A stretch of DNA of 18,090 bases, from NCBI GenBank assembly GCA_002306945.1, contig DBTH01000128.1:28666-46755 (forward strand), given 5' to 3'. The position numbers and the translations under genes are program-made. This DNA is from Methylacidiphilaceae bacterium UBA1321. GTDB taxonomy: Bacteria; Verrucomicrobiota; Verrucomicrobiia; Methylacidiphilales; UBA1321. Within the stretch, counting starts at the first letter, position 1, and each line of letters starts with the position of its first letter. Positions 7,772 through 15,736 of the stretch are shown here, piece after piece. Below the pieces are notes generated by a model. The model worked only from the letters and a program-made list of their open reading frames with translations. It searched no databases and was not told where the DNA came from.

Positions 7772-8611
7772 ATGATATTTAAAACCCACGCCCATTTCTA
7801 CCCGCACCCTCTCAAACTCAACGATCCGTGTGGACGCATTCATTGTGGGCCGGGCTGGAAACGCGAGCGGGAGGCGTCCCTGCGCCTGCCGGATCTGGAA
7901 TTCTGGCTGGTCTGGAAGGGACGGGGCTGGATGCGCACCGCAACGCGCGAATTCGTTTTATTGCCGGGCTTCTGCGCGATCATGCGACCCGGCGGTATTT
8001 ACGACGCGGGCCACGACGAGGACAATCCTCTTGGCATCACTTTCATTCACTTCGACCGGCTCTCGGCGAGTTCGGGCCGGATAGCGACCCGTTCAAAGGA
8101 ATGCCGCGCCTGGCCGGAATTTTTCGAAGTGGACGATGTCGATTATTTCGACGCAGTCAGCCGCCGCATCGTGCAGCTTTTCCCCAAGAACGCCGCTCTC
8201 GGAGAAACGATTTTGGCGGGACTCCTCCAGGATCTGTTGCAGCGGCCTGCGTTCGGCAAGGGCCGCGCTGAAAACGCCACTGAGCCTCAACATGAACGCC
8301 AGATCCTCCAACTCGTCTCGCAAATCCGCTCCAGCGCCGAACCGATCCCGCGCGTCTCCGATCTCGCCCAAAGGCTTCATATGAGCGCGGCCCATTTTTC
8401 GCGTCTGTTCCGGAAATTCGTCCATCAAAGCCCGCGTGATTTTCTGCTCGAAACGCGACTCTCCCGCGCCCGTTACCTACTGCGGGAGACCCCACTTTCC
8501 ATCGGCGAAATCGCCGAGCGGCTCGACTACGCCGATGTCTTCTTCTTCAGCCGCCAGTTCAAGGCCAAGACCGGTGCGTCCCCCCTCGCCTACCGGCGGC
8601 GAGAAAAGTAA
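7772..8611 (+). CDS. AraC/XylS-family transcriptional regulator
   Basis: The 279-residue product has an N-terminal cupin-like sensing domain (about 1-150, with the stretch LPGFCAIMRPGGIYDAGHD at 64-82) and a C-terminal AraC DNA-binding domain with two helix-turn-helix units. The first is VSDLAQRLHMSAAHFSRLFR (195-214). The second is LSIGEIAERLDYADVFFFSR (242-261), followed by the family signature FKAKTGASPLAYRR. Length and layout are normal for the family. It is transcribed divergently from the FAD oxidoreductase gene and is therefore likely to activate it in response to a small ligand. No clear Shine-Dalgarno sequence precedes the ATG at 7772. Its stop lies 11 bases from the stop of the convergent efflux gene, with no visible terminator between them. 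Confidence 0.93.
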   Translation: MIFKTHAHFYPHPLKLNDPCGRIHCGPGWKREREASLRLPDLEFWLVWKGRGWMRTATREFVLLPGFCAIMRPGGIYDAGHDEDNPLGITFIHFDRLSASSGRIATRSKECRAWPEFFEVDDVDYFDAVSRRIVQLFPKNAALGETILAGLLQDLLQRPAFGKGRAENATEPQHERQILQLVSQIRSSAEPIPRVSDLAQRLHMSAAHFSRLFRKFVHQSPRDFLLETRLSRARYLLRETPLSIGEIAERLDYADVFFFSRQFKAKTGASPLAYRRREK

Positions 8612-8622
8612 AAACTCCGGAA

Positions 8623-10032
8623 TTACTCCCACCCTCCGCCCAGAGCCTTGACCAGCCTGACAGCGGCCACGTAACGTTGCCCGGCAATCTTCGCCTGCTG
8701 ACGCTCGTATTGTAATTCGTCGCGATTGGCCTCGATCACTTCCAGAGAATTGATCACCCCGGCTTCGTAACGGACTTTCACCAACGCGCTCACTTTTCGT
8801 GCCGAGGCAAGCGCCTCGCCACGTTCGCCGTATTCGCGGGCGCGCAACCGGATTTGCGCGAGTGAATCTTCCACTTCCTTGAAAGCGGCCAATACCGATT
8901 GGCGGTAATTGGATACGGCTTCCTGATAGGCCGCCTCCGCCTGCTTGACCTGCGACGCGGTGCGCCCGGCATTGAACAGCGGAAGGTTCACACTCGGCCC
9001 GATCGACCAGACTACGCTGTCGCTCTTGAATAATTTATCGAAATCGGCACTGAGGAACCCGGCCTGCCCCGTTAAACTGATGGCCGGGAAATAGGCGGCG
9101 CGCGCCACGCCGATCTCGGCGTTTTTAGCTACAAGAATACGTTCTGCCTGGGCGATGTCCGGACGCCTTTCCAACAGATCCGAGGGCAGTCCGGAGGGGA
9201 TTTCCGGCGGTTGTGGTGTCAGGGGATTCTCCGGCAGTTCAAACGAGGAAGCGGACTGTCCGCAAAGCAACGCAATGGCATGAACGGTTTCCGTCCGTTG
9301 CCTCTGCGTATCGCTCAGATCCGCCTTTGCCGACGCCAAATCGGTCCGGGCACGCTCGACGTCCACCTCGGGAATGACGCCTGCCTCCAATTGTCCCGCC
9401 AGCACACGCACCCGTTCCTCCCGCAGGGAAATGGTGCGCCGCAAAATGCCAACTTCCGAATCCAGCGATCGGACGAGATAGTAATTGACCGCCACGTCAG
9501 AGGTCAGCGTCAGCAGAATATTTTCGTAATCGGCGACACTGGCCTGAGCCTGCGCGTTGGCCGATTCAAAGGAGCGGCGCACCCGGCCCCAGAGATCAAG
9601 CTCGTAACTCAGATCCAGCGGCAAGCTGTAACTGTTATAGTAGGCCGATGGCAAAGCGATCGGTATGGGCGTCGGCATGTTGGCGGAACTCTTTTGCCGG
9701 GAATAGGCCGGGTCAAGCGACAACTCCGGGAAAAACTCACTCCGACTGACTCGCGCCACGGCACGGGCCTTGTCTACACGCGAGACCGCAGCCCGCAGAT
9801 TTTGATTATCCCCCACTGCCTGCGCCTCCAGTTCCGCCAGCTTCGGATCGTCGAACAGTTTCCACCATTGCCCCTTGGGAATTCCGCTCCGCTGCGGCTC
9901 GGCTTCCTTCCAATGCCACTGTGCGGGAGTCACTGAAGAGACGTCCGGCTTTTGATAATCCGGGCCAACCGTGCAGGCGGCGATCCAAATCGCCGCGCCG
10001 GATATCGCCGACAGAATAACGAATCTTTTCAT
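8623..10032 (-). CDS. Outer-membrane efflux lipoprotein, OprM/NodT family
   Basis: This 469-residue protein is an outer-membrane factor of the RND/ABC efflux type, forming the trimeric channel-tunnel that carries substrates out of the cell. A lipoprotein signal peptide ends in IAAC (17-20), followed by TVGPDYQKPDV, typical of the NodT family. Two OEP repeats are visible, with landmarks YELDLWGRVRRSFESANAQA in the first half and LLERRPDIAQAERILVAKNA with ARAAYFPAISLTGQAGF in the second; long helical stretches rich in Ala, Glu and Arg match the periplasmic barrel. It is the last gene of the tetR-mfp-ABC-ABC2 operon, starting 2 bases after the permease stop. This supports assembly of a complete inner-to-outer membrane pump. 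Confidence 0.95.
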   Translation of the reverse strand: MKRFVILSAISGAAIWIAACTVGPDYQKPDVSSVTPAQWHWKEAEPQRSGIPKGQWWKLFDDPKLAELEAQAVGDNQNLRAAVSRVDKARAVARVSRSEFFPELSLDPAYSRQKSSANMPTPIPIALPSAYYNSYSLPLDLSYELDLWGRVRRSFESANAQAQASVADYENILLTLTSDVAVNYYLVRSLDSEVGILRRTISLREERVRVLAGQLEAGVIPEVDVERARTDLASAKADLSDTQRQRTETVHAIALLCGQSASSFELPENPLTPQPPEIPSGLPSDLLERRPDIAQAERILVAKNAEIGVARAAYFPAISLTGQAGFLSADFDKLFKSDSVVWSIGPSVNLPLFNAGRTASQVKQAEAAYQEAVSNYRQSVLAAFKEVEDSLAQIRLRAREYGERGEALASARKVSALVKVRYEAGVINSLEVIEANRDELQYERQQAKIAGQRYVAAVRLVKALGGGWE

Positions 10033-10034
10033 AA

Positions 10035-11174
10035 TCAGTCGAGTGTTTGACGATAACGCTTCACCGCCACGACAACCGCAAAAAACGCAAACAAGGCGAT
10101 GGGCCAGATTTCCCTGTCAATTTCAAACAGACCGTTTCCCTTGAGCAAAATGCCCCGCACAATCCGCAAAAAATGAGTCAGTGGCAGCACTTCGCCGATC
10201 CATTGCGCCCAACCGGGCATGCCGCGGAAGGGAAACATGAATCCCGAAAGCAGGATCGAGGGCAGGAAGAAAAAAAAAGTCATCTGCATCGCCTGAAGCT
10301 GATTACGGGCCAGCGTGGAAAAGGTAATTCCGACTGCAAGATTGGCCGCAATGAATACGAGCGTCACTGCCAGCAACAACCCCAGGTTTCCCATCATCGG
10401 CACCTGGAACAAAAACCGGGCCGCAATCAAAATCAACAGCACCTGCACATAACCGACCAGAATGTACGGAATGATCTTGCCGATGAGCACTTCGCTGGGA
10501 CGGGTGGGCATGGCCAGCAGATTCTCCATCGTGCCGCGTTCCCGTTCCCGCGTGATGGACAATCCCGTGATCATAATCATCGTCATGGTCAGAATCACCC
10601 CCATGAGTCCCGGAACGATGTTGTACTGCGATATGGCTTCCGGATTATACTGGGAGTGAATGCGCAGATCGACCGGACCGGAAGCGACAGAAAGATAATC
10701 CAACGGCCCCCTGGCATCGTTGAACAGGGATTGATCCACCGCCCTGCCGATGGCGCCCAGAGCATTCCCCGTCGCCACGGGATCGGTGGCGTCGGCTTCG
10801 ATCAAGACCGCCGGACGTTCGCCCCGGATCAAGGCCCGGCTGAAATCCTCGGGTATATTCACGACGAATTGGACATCCCCGCGCGCCAGCAAAAGTCGCC
10901 CTTCCCGCTGTGTCTTGACTTCGCGCACAAAATCGAAATAGCCACTATTGCGAATTCCCTGTAGCACCGAGCGAACCTGCGGGCCGTCATCCGACAGCAG
11001 CAAGGCCGCGGGCAAGTGTTTCGGATCGGTATTGATGGCATAACCGAAAAGAAGCAACTGGACGACCGGCAACCCCAGAATCATCGCAAAGGTCAGCCGG
11101 TCGCGCTTCATCTGAATGAACTCCTTGAGGATGATTCCCGCAAACCGGCCCAGTGAAAAACGCGGATGTTTCAT
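10035..11174 (-). CDS. ABC-2 type efflux permease (YbhR/YhhJ-like)
   Basis: With the start set at the ATG at 11174, the protein has 379 residues. An in-frame upstream start at 11249 would overlap the ATPase gene by 79 bases and adds a tail that is not family-like. The 11174 start instead overlaps the ATPase stop as ATGA, a standard coupling arrangement, and gives the usual N-terminus MKHPRFSLGRF. The layout fits ABC2_membrane permeases: a first membrane helix near residues 28-47, a large extracytoplasmic domain, and a C-terminal bundle of about five helices, including NIVPGLMGVILTMTMIMITG followed by the conserved RERERGTMENLLAMP. It forms the membrane channel for the neighbouring ATPase and probably exports a lipophilic compound or drug. 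Only one permease gene is present, so it should work as a homodimer. Confidence 0.93.
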   Translation of the reverse strand: MKHPRFSLGRFAGIILKEFIQMKRDRLTFAMILGLPVVQLLLFGYAINTDPKHLPAALLLSDDGPQVRSVLQGIRNSGYFDFVREVKTQREGRLLLARGDVQFVVNIPEDFSRALIRGERPAVLIEADATDPVATGNALGAIGRAVDQSLFNDARGPLDYLSVASGPVDLRIHSQYNPEAISQYNIVPGLMGVILTMTMIMITGLSITRERERGTMENLLAMPTRPSEVLIGKIIPYILVGYVQVLLILIAARFLFQVPMMGNLGLLLAVTLVFIAANLAVGITFSTLARNQLQAMQMTFFFFLPSILLSGFMFPFRGMPGWAQWIGEVLPLTHFLRIVRGILLKGNGLFEIDREIWPIALFAFFAVVVAVKRYRQTLD

Positions 11175-12100
11175 AAGGCGAAATTGTCCTTTGCCTGTCC
11201 CATCAGATGAATGAAGACATCCTCCAGTCCCGATGAAATCTTCTCCCACCGGAACGGTTCCCTGCGAAACGGTGCAATGGCCGATTCCAAAGCACTCTCA
11301 TCGCAGCCGCCCACATGCAGCCGGTTGCCAAACGCAATCGCCTGCTGCACTCCGGCGCACTGGCGAAGTTGCATCGAGAGCTCGTGCAATCCCGGGCCCG
11401 ATACCGACCACGTGATCAGGCCCGATCCTGCAATGACCTCGGAAACCGTTCCACAAGTCAGCAAATTGCCGTAGGCGATGTAGCCAAGCCGGTGACAACG
11501 TTCCGCCTCGTCCATGTAATGGGTCGTAATCAGAAAAGTCAGTTCCTCTGTCGCCGCCAGTTCGTGAATCTGCTCCCAGAAATCACGCCTCGCTTGCGGA
11601 TCCACACCGGCAGTCGGCTCGTCGAGCAAAAGCAATCGCGGACGATGAATGAGACAGGCCGCCAGCGCCAGACGTTGCTTCCAACCGCCGGAAAGTTCCC
11701 CCGCCAATTGACTCTGCCGTCCGCTCAACCCCAGCTTTTCAATGCTTGCGCGCACCGTTTCCCGCCGGTTTTCAATCCCGTACATCCGCGCCACGAAATC
11801 GAGATTCTCCGCAATGCTGAGGTCCTCGTAGAAACTGAATTTCTGCGTCATGTAGCCAACCTGCAATTTGATCGACTCGCTTTCCCTGATGACATCGCAG
11901 CCGAGGCAAGTGCCGCTGCCCGCGTCCGCTTTCAGCAAGCCGCACAGCATGCGGATAAAAGTCGTCTTGCCACTGCCGTTGGGGCCGAGGAATCCGTAGA
12001 CTTCCCCCTTGCGAACCTGTAAATCGATCCCGTTGACCACGGTGTGATGACCAAACCTTTTGGTCATTCCACGCACATCGATGGCAAATTCGCCGTTCAT
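11171..12100 (-). CDS. ABC transporter ATP-binding protein of an ABC-2 efflux pump
   Basis: This 309-residue nucleotide-binding subunit has all motifs in order: Walker A GPNGSGKTT (39-47), the Q-loop around YMTQKFSFYEDL (93-104, Gln96 region), signature LSGGW (136-140), Walker B LLLLDEP (156-162), D-loop GVD and H-loop THYMDEAE with His at about 194. The C-terminal extension of some 100 residues is typical of drug- and polysaccharide-export ATPases of the YbhF/CcmA type. The E. coli YbhF protein contains two such domains; this protein has one. Its stop overlaps the permease start (ATGA), and it begins 4 bases after the fusion-protein stop, so the three are translationally coupled. It powers the permease from the cytoplasmic face. 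Confidence 0.96.
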   Translation of the reverse strand: MNGEFAIDVRGMTKRFGHHTVVNGIDLQVRKGEVYGFLGPNGSGKTTFIRMLCGLLKADAGSGTCLGCDVIRESESIKLQVGYMTQKFSFYEDLSIAENLDFVARMYGIENRRETVRASIEKLGLSGRQSQLAGELSGGWKQRLALAACLIHRPRLLLLDEPTAGVDPQARRDFWEQIHELAATEELTFLITTHYMDEAERCHRLGYIAYGNLLTCGTVSEVIAGSGLITWSVSGPGLHELSMQLRQCAGVQQAIAFGNRLHVGGCDESALESAIAPFRREPFRWEKISSGLEDVFIHLMGQAKDNFAL

Positions 12101-12104
12101 TGCT

Positions 12105-13073
12105 TCAATCTCCCGTCGTCACATCCACTGGCTGGCCCGGATGCAGTTGAAGTGCCGAGTCTGCGTCAAAAACGCCTTCCACCAGAAAGACCAGCTTGCT
12201 GCGACTCTCGCGGCTGTAGATGACCGGAGGCGTATATTCGGCCTTAGTCGAAATGTAACTGATGCGGGACGGATAGGGTTTCGAAACGCCATCGACAAAA
12301 ACATTCAGCTTTCCGCCGGGTTGCAACCGTCCCAGCAATTCCTGCGGCACGTAGACGCGCACCTTGACATGTCCCGGCTCCAACAAAGCCACCACGGGGC
12401 GTCCCGCCGGAATCCATTCCCCCACCCGGTAAAAAGTATCGTAGACCAAGGCGCCCGCCAGTGACTTCTGGCTTTTTTGCTCCAAATCCCATTCGCTCTT
12501 TTCCAATGCCGACGATAGAGCGCGCACTTCCGCCTCGGACGCGGCAACCTGGTCTTCACGCGAACCGAGCCGGGACGTCTTCAAATCCGCCTCCAGTTGC
12601 ACCACGCGCTGCCGGTTCTGATCGGATGCCGACCGGGCCGAATCCAGATCTTTGGCAATTCCCGCTCCAGGCACCGCCGCCAGCTTTTCCTGACGCGCCT
12701 GTTCCTTTTCCGACAGGGCCAGCGCGTCTTTCGCCTGTTGCAATTGCGCTTCCAGCGAATCAATTTCCGAGGGACGCTTTCCCTTGCGAACATCCTCCAG
12801 GTTCGCCCTGGCCTGCGCGAGCTTTCTCTGGGCTTCGTCGCGGGCCGCTCTTTCCCGCACGTTCTCCAGAGCGAAAAGCCGGGCGTCTTTTTCGATGCGG
12901 GCTCCTTTTTCAACGAACAGCGTTTCCAGTTTCCCCGCCAACGGAGAAGCCACGTAAACAAAATCTCCTTCGATGTACCCCTGCAACCGCCCGGTCTCCT
13001 TCTGCCTGTCGCACCCTCCCAGCAAAAGGGCCAGCCCCGTCATCGCCGTCCACCGCCAGAGTGAAGACATCAT
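12105..13073 (-). CDS. HlyD-family membrane fusion lipoprotein
   Basis: The 322-residue product is a periplasmic adaptor of the HlyD/YbhG type. A signal peptide ends in a lipobox (LGGC, Cys21), so it is probably anchored to the inner membrane by lipid rather than by a membrane helix. The half-motifs of the biotinyl-lipoyl domain are visible at about 32-70 (YVASPLAGKLETLFVEKGAR) and again around 210-235 (VGEWIPAGRPVVALLEPGH). Between them, roughly 70-205, lies a long alpha-helical hairpin rich in Ala, Gln, Glu and Lys that would dock onto the outer-membrane factor. A C-terminal beta-barrel segment follows (LNVFVDGVSKPYPSRISYIS). It is coupled to the tetR gene (stop TAA, one base, ATG) and to the ATPase gene. 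Confidence 0.94.
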   Translation of the reverse strand: MMSSLWRWTAMTGLALLLGGCDRQKETGRLQGYIEGDFVYVASPLAGKLETLFVEKGARIEKDARLFALENVRERAARDEAQRKLAQARANLEDVRKGKRPSEIDSLEAQLQQAKDALALSEKEQARQEKLAAVPGAGIAKDLDSARSASDQNRQRVVQLEADLKTSRLGSREDQVAASEAEVRALSSALEKSEWDLEQKSQKSLAGALVYDTFYRVGEWIPAGRPVVALLEPGHVKVRVYVPQELLGRLQPGGKLNVFVDGVSKPYPSRISYISTKAEYTPPVIYSRESRSKLVFLVEGVFDADSALQLHPGQPVDVTTGD

Positions 13074-13074
13074 G

Positions 13075-13680
13075 TTATTTCCCTTTTTTCAGCAATCCCT
13101 CCAACAAGACCGTAAAAATAGCCGAAAGCACTTCCCCCGGATTCATGTCCATTTCCGCCACCTTCGACGGAGTCATCACCGCATTGACCGTACCGAACAG
13201 AATTTCCATCACCAGACGGAGTTCGATGTCGCCGCGAATCTCACCTGATCGCGTGCCTTCTTCAAGGATTTTTCCGATATGGCGTTGAATCAACGACTGG
13301 CGACGCACCTGAACCCGCTGAAACAATTCGGGCGCATGTCGGCTCATATCCCGCACAAAGGGGGGCTTGATCTCCTGCATGTGTCCGAGCAAACACGTAA
13401 TTCCCGAAGCGAGCCGTGCCTTGATATTCTGCCCCGGAACATTGACGGCGGCTTGCAGGTCGCCATCCGCCTCATTCAATTTGGCCTGAATGACGGCCTC
13501 CAGTAACTCCTCTTTGCCAGGGAAATACTTGTACAGGGTCTTTTTACTCATCCCCATCTTTCCGGCGAGGTCATCCATCGTGACGGAATTAAAGCCGAGG
13601 GAGAAAAACTCCTTCCTGGCCTCCTGTACAATACGCGAAACCAGAGCCGCATCGGTCGGGGAAATTCCGGGCGCTTTCAT
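13075..13680 (-). CDS. TetR-family transcriptional repressor of the efflux operon
   Basis: This 201-residue regulator has a TetR DNA-binding domain at about 15-62: EARKEFFSLGFNSVTMDDLA, then GKMGMSKKTLYKYFPGKEEL, with the recognition helix in the latter part. The C-terminal half (FVRDMSRHAPELFQRVQVRR and beyond) is the ligand-binding and dimerisation region, which is poorly conserved. It is the first gene of the operon, one base from the fusion-protein start, and a strong inverted repeat overlaps its own promoter (13686-13717). This fits the E. coli CecR(YbiH)-YbhGFSR arrangement, where the repressor controls itself and the pump. The inducer is unknown; the usual class would be drugs or other amphipathic compounds. 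Confidence 0.94.
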   Translation of the reverse strand: MKAPGISPTDAALVSRIVQEARKEFFSLGFNSVTMDDLAGKMGMSKKTLYKYFPGKEELLEAVIQAKLNEADGDLQAAVNVPGQNIKARLASGITCLLGHMQEIKPPFVRDMSRHAPELFQRVQVRRQSLIQRHIGKILEEGTRSGEIRGDIELRLVMEILFGTVNAVMTPSKVAEMDMNPGEVLSAIFTVLLEGLLKKGK

Positions 13681-13685
13681 ATACT

Positions 13686-13717
13686 ATGGAAACTAATACA
13701 GTATTTTTAGTTTCCAT
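13686..13717. promoter_or_regulatory. Probable TetR operator: 11-bp perfect inverted repeat, 10-bp spacer
   Basis: ATGGAAACTAA (13686-13696) and TTAGTTTCCAT (13707-13717) are perfect reverse complements separated by a 10-base spacer. The element lies 6 bases upstream of the tetR start and overlaps the -35/-10 elements, so bound repressor would block RNA polymerase directly. The region is AT-rich compared with the flanking genes. No T run follows on the minus strand, which argues against a terminator for the upstream gene. Confidence 0.75.
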
Positions 13718-13721
13718 GCAA
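13693..13721 (-). promoter_or_regulatory. Sigma-70-type promoter of the tetR/efflux operon
   Basis: On the minus strand TTGCAT (13716-13721) and TATTAG (13693-13698) are separated by exactly 17 bases. The -35 box matches TTGACA at four positions and the -10 box matches TATAAT at four. It lies within the operator, and the expected transcript start is only a few bases before the coding region, so the leader is very short and no Shine-Dalgarno sequence is visible. Confidence 0.6.
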
Positions 13722-13758
13722 GTTCTTTTATCTTTCCAGCTGATTTCCAACCGATTTT

Positions 13759-15699
13759 TTACTTCTTCTTGTCGTCTTCCTTTTCCTTGGGAGGCGTATC
13801 GCTGACGCAGCGGAAACCGACCCATAACAATCGGTTGACCGGCATCTGCGATTTGATCCGGCGAGTGGTGGCACAATCCTCGGGAGTCTTCGACATGAAA
13901 TTGCCTCCGCGGATGGCGGCGGCGTCCTCGATTTCGTAGAGGGCTTTTTTCAGGATTGTATCAGTCCACTCGCTGACGTTGCCCGCCATGTCCTTGACCC
14001 CGAAAGGACTGACATCGCCCTGCATGGCATCTACCGGAGCGACACCGACAAATCCGTCGACCTGTTTTTTCTCCTGGATGAACGCCGCGCTGACTAGCTT
14101 GGGATCGAATTCATTGCCCCACGGATATTTGTTACCCTTCAACCCTCGCGAGGCTTTTTCCCATTCGACTTCGGTCGGCAAGCGCTTTCCGGCCCATTTG
14201 GCGTAGGCCTGGGCGTCGAACCAGTCGACGTTGAAGACCGGAGAATTCAGCGTGAGCTTCTGTCCGCGGTAAAGGGCGTCCTGCCGAATGCTTTCAATAA
14301 TGGTTTCCCAATCGACCGGCGTATGATCCTTGCCCTTCTTTTCCTGGAGCGGGTGGTCGTAGTCGGCGGAACTTCCCTTGGCGGCAACCGCTTCGAGAAA
14401 CTCCTTGTACTGGCCGATGGTGACTTCGTATTCGTCGATGTAGAACTCGCCCGTCGTCTGGGTCTCGCCGTTCTGGTAGGTGAATTCCCCGGCGGGGATG
14501 CGGATCATCTTCTTGAAATCCTTGAAGACCGGATCGGAAAAGGTACCGCTCTGGTACATCATGAAGGCGATGAATCCGAGAATCAAAAGGACGAATCCGG
14601 CCACGCTCAGATAGGTGACGATTTTCTGGCGCTTGCGCTCGGCGGCAATGGCGGCCTCAGCGATCTTGTGCTCCTTGGTAACGACAACTTCGCGCTTCGG
14701 GGCGAGTTCAGTGTCGAGCGTCTGGGCTTCGCGACTGACCACCGTCAGGGTCACTTCCGGGGTCTTCATCAAATTCAGCAAAGCCACCAGCCGGGGTGGC
14801 AGGTCGGTCTTGGGCAAAAGAGCTTCCAGAGCTGTTGCGAGACAGTGGAGACTGGGAACGGCGTTCTGTCCCAGTGTCGCGGTAGGCTCGATCGCATTGA
14901 CGAGTTTGACGATGCCGTTGGGAGTGACAGTCACATCGGTCGCGGTCAATTCGCGGTAAGCGTATTTATTCGATTCCCAGAAGAGCAGCACCGTCGTCAC
15001 CGTATGAATAATGCGGGCGGCCAATCTCGGCTCAAGCGATTCCGCAGCCTGGATCATGTCCTGCAAACTGCGGGCCAGCCAGAATTCGCGCGCAAAGAAA
15101 TAGCGGCCCTGGTTTTCGCCCGCGGCGAACACCGCCGTGACGTTCGGATGGACGGAACTGGCCATGGCGGCGGCCCATTTCTGGAAGGTATCGATTTGCT
15201 CCGGGCTGGCTCCGGCGTTGAGAACGCTGAGGTAGACCTTGCGCTTGACCCCCTGGTCGAACGCTTCGTAGCAATCGCCCCAGCGGTCGCGACCGACATG
15301 TTTGCCGACCTTGTACGGCTGCCAGACCTGTCCTTCGACGACTCCAAGGGAATCGACAATCATGCCCGTCAGGGTTTCAACCTGGAACGGCGGCACGAAT
15401 TGGGGCAGTCCTTCGATGTAAGGCTGGTAATCCTTCAGGTCGAAACTGGTGGTGATGAGAACCGGGCATTGGGGAAAGCGCTGGCGGAAATTGTAGAGCA
15501 GGCCCAGCCCGTCGGCCCCTTCGAGATAGACTTCCGTGATCAACAGATCGACCGACTCGACCGTGCTGTAGGCCATCTGCGCATCGGCCCCGGTGGAAGC
15601 AGCCACTACCTGGATGTCGCCGGGTATCTGCTTGAGAATATCGCTGAGAGTCTGGAACAAGTCGGGATTGGGTTGTACGAGCAATACGGTCTTGGGCAT
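13759..15699 (-). CDS. Degenerate receiver - pseudokinase - membrane helix - FGE-sulfatase domain protein
   Basis: This 646-residue protein has four visible parts. Residues 1-115 resemble a response-regulator receiver, but the acidic pair is QP (9-10), the phospho-acceptor Asp is Glu56 (LLITEVYLEG) and the conserved Lys is Pro103. Residues about 129-300 resemble a Ser/Thr kinase: a weak glycine loop (Gly136, Gly141), Ser158 where VAIK has Lys, YRE (248-250) for HRD and NAI (268-270) for DFG, so it should be catalytically dead. A membrane helix lies at about 361-382. Residues 399-636 are an FGE-sulfatase domain with GKRLPTEVEW (504-513), YPWGN, DMAGNVSEW, RGGN (597-600) and GFRC; Ser603 stands where human FGE has Cys336, so formylglycine synthesis is unlikely. 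By topology the receiver and pseudokinase are cytoplasmic and the FGE domain is extracytoplasmic. It follows the TPR gene after 37 bases and is probably co-transcribed with it. Confidence 0.9.
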   Translation of the reverse strand: MPKTVLLVQPNPDLFQTLSDILKQIPGDIQVVAASTGADAQMAYSTVESVDLLITEVYLEGADGLGLLYNFRQRFPQCPVLITTSFDLKDYQPYIEGLPQFVPPFQVETLTGMIVDSLGVVEGQVWQPYKVGKHVGRDRWGDCYEAFDQGVKRKVYLSVLNAGASPEQIDTFQKWAAAMASSVHPNVTAVFAAGENQGRYFFAREFWLARSLQDMIQAAESLEPRLAARIIHTVTTVLLFWESNKYAYRELTATDVTVTPNGIVKLVNAIEPTATLGQNAVPSLHCLATALEALLPKTDLPPRLVALLNLMKTPEVTLTVVSREAQTLDTELAPKREVVVTKEHKIAEAAIAAERKRQKIVTYLSVAGFVLLILGFIAFMMYQSGTFSDPVFKDFKKMIRIPAGEFTYQNGETQTTGEFYIDEYEVTIGQYKEFLEAVAAKGSSADYDHPLQEKKGKDHTPVDWETIIESIRQDALYRGQKLTLNSPVFNVDWFDAQAYAKWAGKRLPTEVEWEKASRGLKGNKYPWGNEFDPKLVSAAFIQEKKQVDGFVGVAPVDAMQGDVSPFGVKDMAGNVSEWTDTILKKALYEIEDAAAIRGGNFMSKTPEDCATTRRIKSQMPVNRLLWVGFRCVSDTPPKEKEDDKKK

Positions 15700-15736
15700 G
15701 GCTTGGCGGCTTTCCTGGCTGAAGTTGGGTTTTAAA

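Noticed and set aside
5850..7775. 641-codon plus-strand open frame opposite the FAD oxidoreductase
   Set aside because: It is slightly longer than the real gene, but its product is rich in Arg and His and has no motif, whereas the minus strand has a complete FAD-binding protein.
11175..11249. Upstream extension of the ABC-2 permease to an ATG at 11249
   Set aside because: It would overlap the ATPase gene by 79 bases and the added residues do not look like a permease N-terminus; the ATGA overlap at 11171-11174 is the standard arrangement.
14323..15735. 470-codon plus-strand open frame opposite the receiver-pseudokinase-FGE gene
   Set aside because: Antisense shadow; the minus-strand frame carries unmistakable FGE-sulfatase motifs.
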